This document shows, piece by piece, positions 62,392 to 64,000 of a stretch of DNA of 64,000 bases. Within the stretch, counting starts at the first letter, position 1, and each line of letters begins with the position of its first letter. Location of the stretch: positions 31,955,613 to 32,019,612 of the forward strand of contig JANVCC010000021.1 in assembly GCA_025345505.1 (NCBI GenBank), written 5' to 3'. A model generated the notes under the pieces. It saw nothing but the letters and a program-made list of their open reading frames with translations, searched no databases and had not been told where the DNA came from. Source of the stretch: Todiramphus chloris collaris. Taxonomy: Eukaryota; Chordata; Aves; Coraciiformes; Alcedinidae. The translations under genes were made by a program, and so were the position numbers.

Positions 62392-63325
62392 TGTGATTGG
62401 TAGACCTTGGATGGCTTCCAGATGCCCACCCACCTGTTCTCTCATTCCCCCCCTCCTTAACAGAACAGGAGGAGAAAGTGAAATGAGGAAACTCATAGAT
62501 CAAGTTAAAGATAGGGAGATCACTTAACAATTATCATCATGGTCAAAATAGACTTGACTTTTTGAAAATTAATTTATTGACAACTAATAGGCAAGTGGTG
62601 AGAAACAAAGACAAATAAAAGTAAAACAATACTGTCCCACACTCTCCTTTCTTCCCAATCTCAACTTCCTCCTTCTCAACTCCTCTACACCCACCTAGAT
62701 GGGAGATGAGGGTTATAGTCAGGTCACAACACTTTGTTTATATCACTTGATCTTTATGCTGTTCCCCTGCTCCAGCATGGGATCCCTCCCACAGAATACA
62801 GTCCTTCACAAACTCCTCCACTGTGGGTCCTTCCCACAGGCAACAGTCCGTCAGCAACAGATTGCTCCAACATGTGTCTCCAAAGGGCCGTGTTTCCTGA
62901 CAGAAAACATGCTTCTGCATGATCTGCTCTCCATAGACTGCAGCTTATTCCAGGAACCTGCTCCTGTGTGGGCTTTCCACAAGCTGCAACTACCTTCAAA
63001 GACATATCCACCCTCTCAGGCATGTAGTCCTCCAGGGGCTGCAGGGGTACAACCTGCCTCACCATGGTCTTCAATACAGCTGCCAAGGAATCTCTGCCTG
63101 GGGCACCTCAACCTCCTCCTTCTTTTAGTTTGGTGTCTGCAGGGCTGTTTCTCATAATTTTTTTCTTGCTTCTCACTGCCTGTATGACATTTTGCCCTTC
63201 CTTAAGTATATTTTCCCTGAGGTGTGAGCACCTTGGCTACTGGGTTCAATCTTGCTCTCTGGTGGGTCTGTTGGAAATGTCTGGAACCGGCTGTGTCTGG
63301 CATGGGGCAGCCCCTTGTCTTAATC
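62392..63325 (-). mobile_element. LTR of the 10143-10930 family
   Basis: The left end TGTGATTGGTAGACC is diverged. The sequence then follows the family: AGATCACTTAACAATTATCA, ATGGTCAAAATAGACTTGAC, CAGCATGGGATCCCTCCCAC and CACCATGGTCTTCAATACAG. The right end is near TTGTCTTAATCCAAATTA. Minus-strand sense as in its relatives. Frames at 62738-62920 and 62754-63086 (minus) hold LWEGPTVEEFVKDC and related sequence in different frames, so the LTR-internal frame is broken here. No target duplication found. Confidence 0.8.
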
Positions 63326-63934
63326 CAAATTATATCATCTCATAGTGAGTTTTATTCACCAACTAATAATTCTTCTGTATGTGGTGAAAATTATTGTTTT
63401 CATTGCATTTTAGTCTATTGATTTTCAATATTGTTGGCTGCTCATCAGTCCTTGCCTGTGAAAACAGATCATGCTTAAGAATTTACTTTTTCTTTATTGT
63501 TATTGTATGTGTTCCTTTTAATTAATTATCTTACAAAACTGCACTGTCCCACTGCATTTCACAAATGCTTCTAGATAAATATCTCTTTGTCTTACAATAC
63601 TTGCACTTCATGAAAGGGAGTACAATTACACAATTTCTCTTGGAGGAGTATCCCCCATTCTATGGATTTTCATTATTTTATGTAGTTTTTCTGAGAAATT
63701 GTTTTATAGTATATTCCTTTGGATTTCTTTTAATTATGGAGCAGATGCTTTCACATCAGAGTTTCCACATGATCAATGTCCTCAGTGTTCTTAAAACTAA
63801 AGGAACAGCGATACAGAGAAAATGAAAATTAGCTCACTTAGGCCCAGAGCCTATGCTTATGTTATTGTTATTGCACAGAAGCCTGAGGCATTTTAAACAT
63901 TCATATCATGGCTGACATTGACCATTCTGCTTTA
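63326..63934. other. Unique AT-rich DNA, no gene seen
   Basis: Nothing recognised up to the terminal microsatellite. The 86-codon plus frame at 63565-63825 is hydrophobic and AT-driven. Confidence 0.5.
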
Positions 63935-63953
63935 AGAGAAGAGAGAGAGAGAG

Positions 63954-64000
<47 letters not shown>
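63935..64000. repeat. (GA)n/(GAAA)n microsatellite reaching the window end
   Basis: About ten GA units followed by at least eleven GAAA units, uninterrupted to the last base. The array may continue beyond the window. Confidence 0.97.

Noticed and set aside
1-64000. Full-length endogenous retrovirus with gag, pol or env
   Set aside because: No protease, retroviral RT, integrase or envelope motifs were seen in the supplied translations; every LTR with clear ends is flanked directly by its target duplication or unique DNA. RT-like motifs all belong to CR1.

Overview
This window reads as an AT-rich intergenic or deep-intronic stretch of a bird genome, most likely a neoavian. The diagnosis rests on repeats. 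There are more than a dozen fragments of CR1 (chicken repeat 1) LINEs, several with the characteristic 3' end built from ATTCTATGATTCT-like units. There are also several solo LTRs of avian endogenous retrovirus families, with termini such as TGTCCTGGTTTGAG and TGTGGTGGGTTGACC. I found no convincing host protein-coding exon, tRNA, rRNA, CRISPR array or prokaryotic feature. Short open frames exist, but outside the repeats none resembles a protein I recognise.

Layout. 1-1 kb: a solo LTR with a perfect 5-bp target duplication (546-1014). 1-10 kb: unique AT-rich DNA, including a candidate minus-strand processed retrocopy with poly(A) and AATAAA (5807-7250). 10-13.4 kb: two LTRs of one family, one internally deleted, and a short CR1. 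15.9-20.3 kb: CR1 fragments, including a 1.6-kb copy carrying reverse-transcriptase (RT) sequence. 20.3-31.1 kb: mostly unique, with a rearranged CR1 pair and a perfect hairpin at 23.2-23.7 kb. 31.1-35.2 kb: a CR1 split by a solo LTR, plus two more CR1s. 39-41.2 kb: one CR1 inserted inside another, then a distinct CR1 with an intact RT FADD motif. 41.2-51.8 kb: about 10.5 kb with no recognisable transposon. 51.8-64 kb: dense repeats, comprising an LTR, a CR1, an inverted pair of solo LTRs, a CR1 whose RT domain is deleted so that its endonuclease joins its C-terminus, two adjacent LTRs, another LTR, and a GA/GAAA microsatellite running off the window end.

No set of genes works together here. 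The content is a record of retrotransposition: CR1 copies broken by stops and frameshifts, and ERVs reduced to solo LTRs. I saw no retroviral gag, pol or env. The most useful observations are the nested insertions (relative dating), the candidate poly(A) retrocopy (uncommon in birds), the palindromic CRE beside a TATA box in one LTR, and a peptide-like motif recurring in the sense frame of one LTR family. Orientation of LTRs is inferred from TATA and poly(A) signal positions. Family names are from memory of avian repeats, not from a database search.
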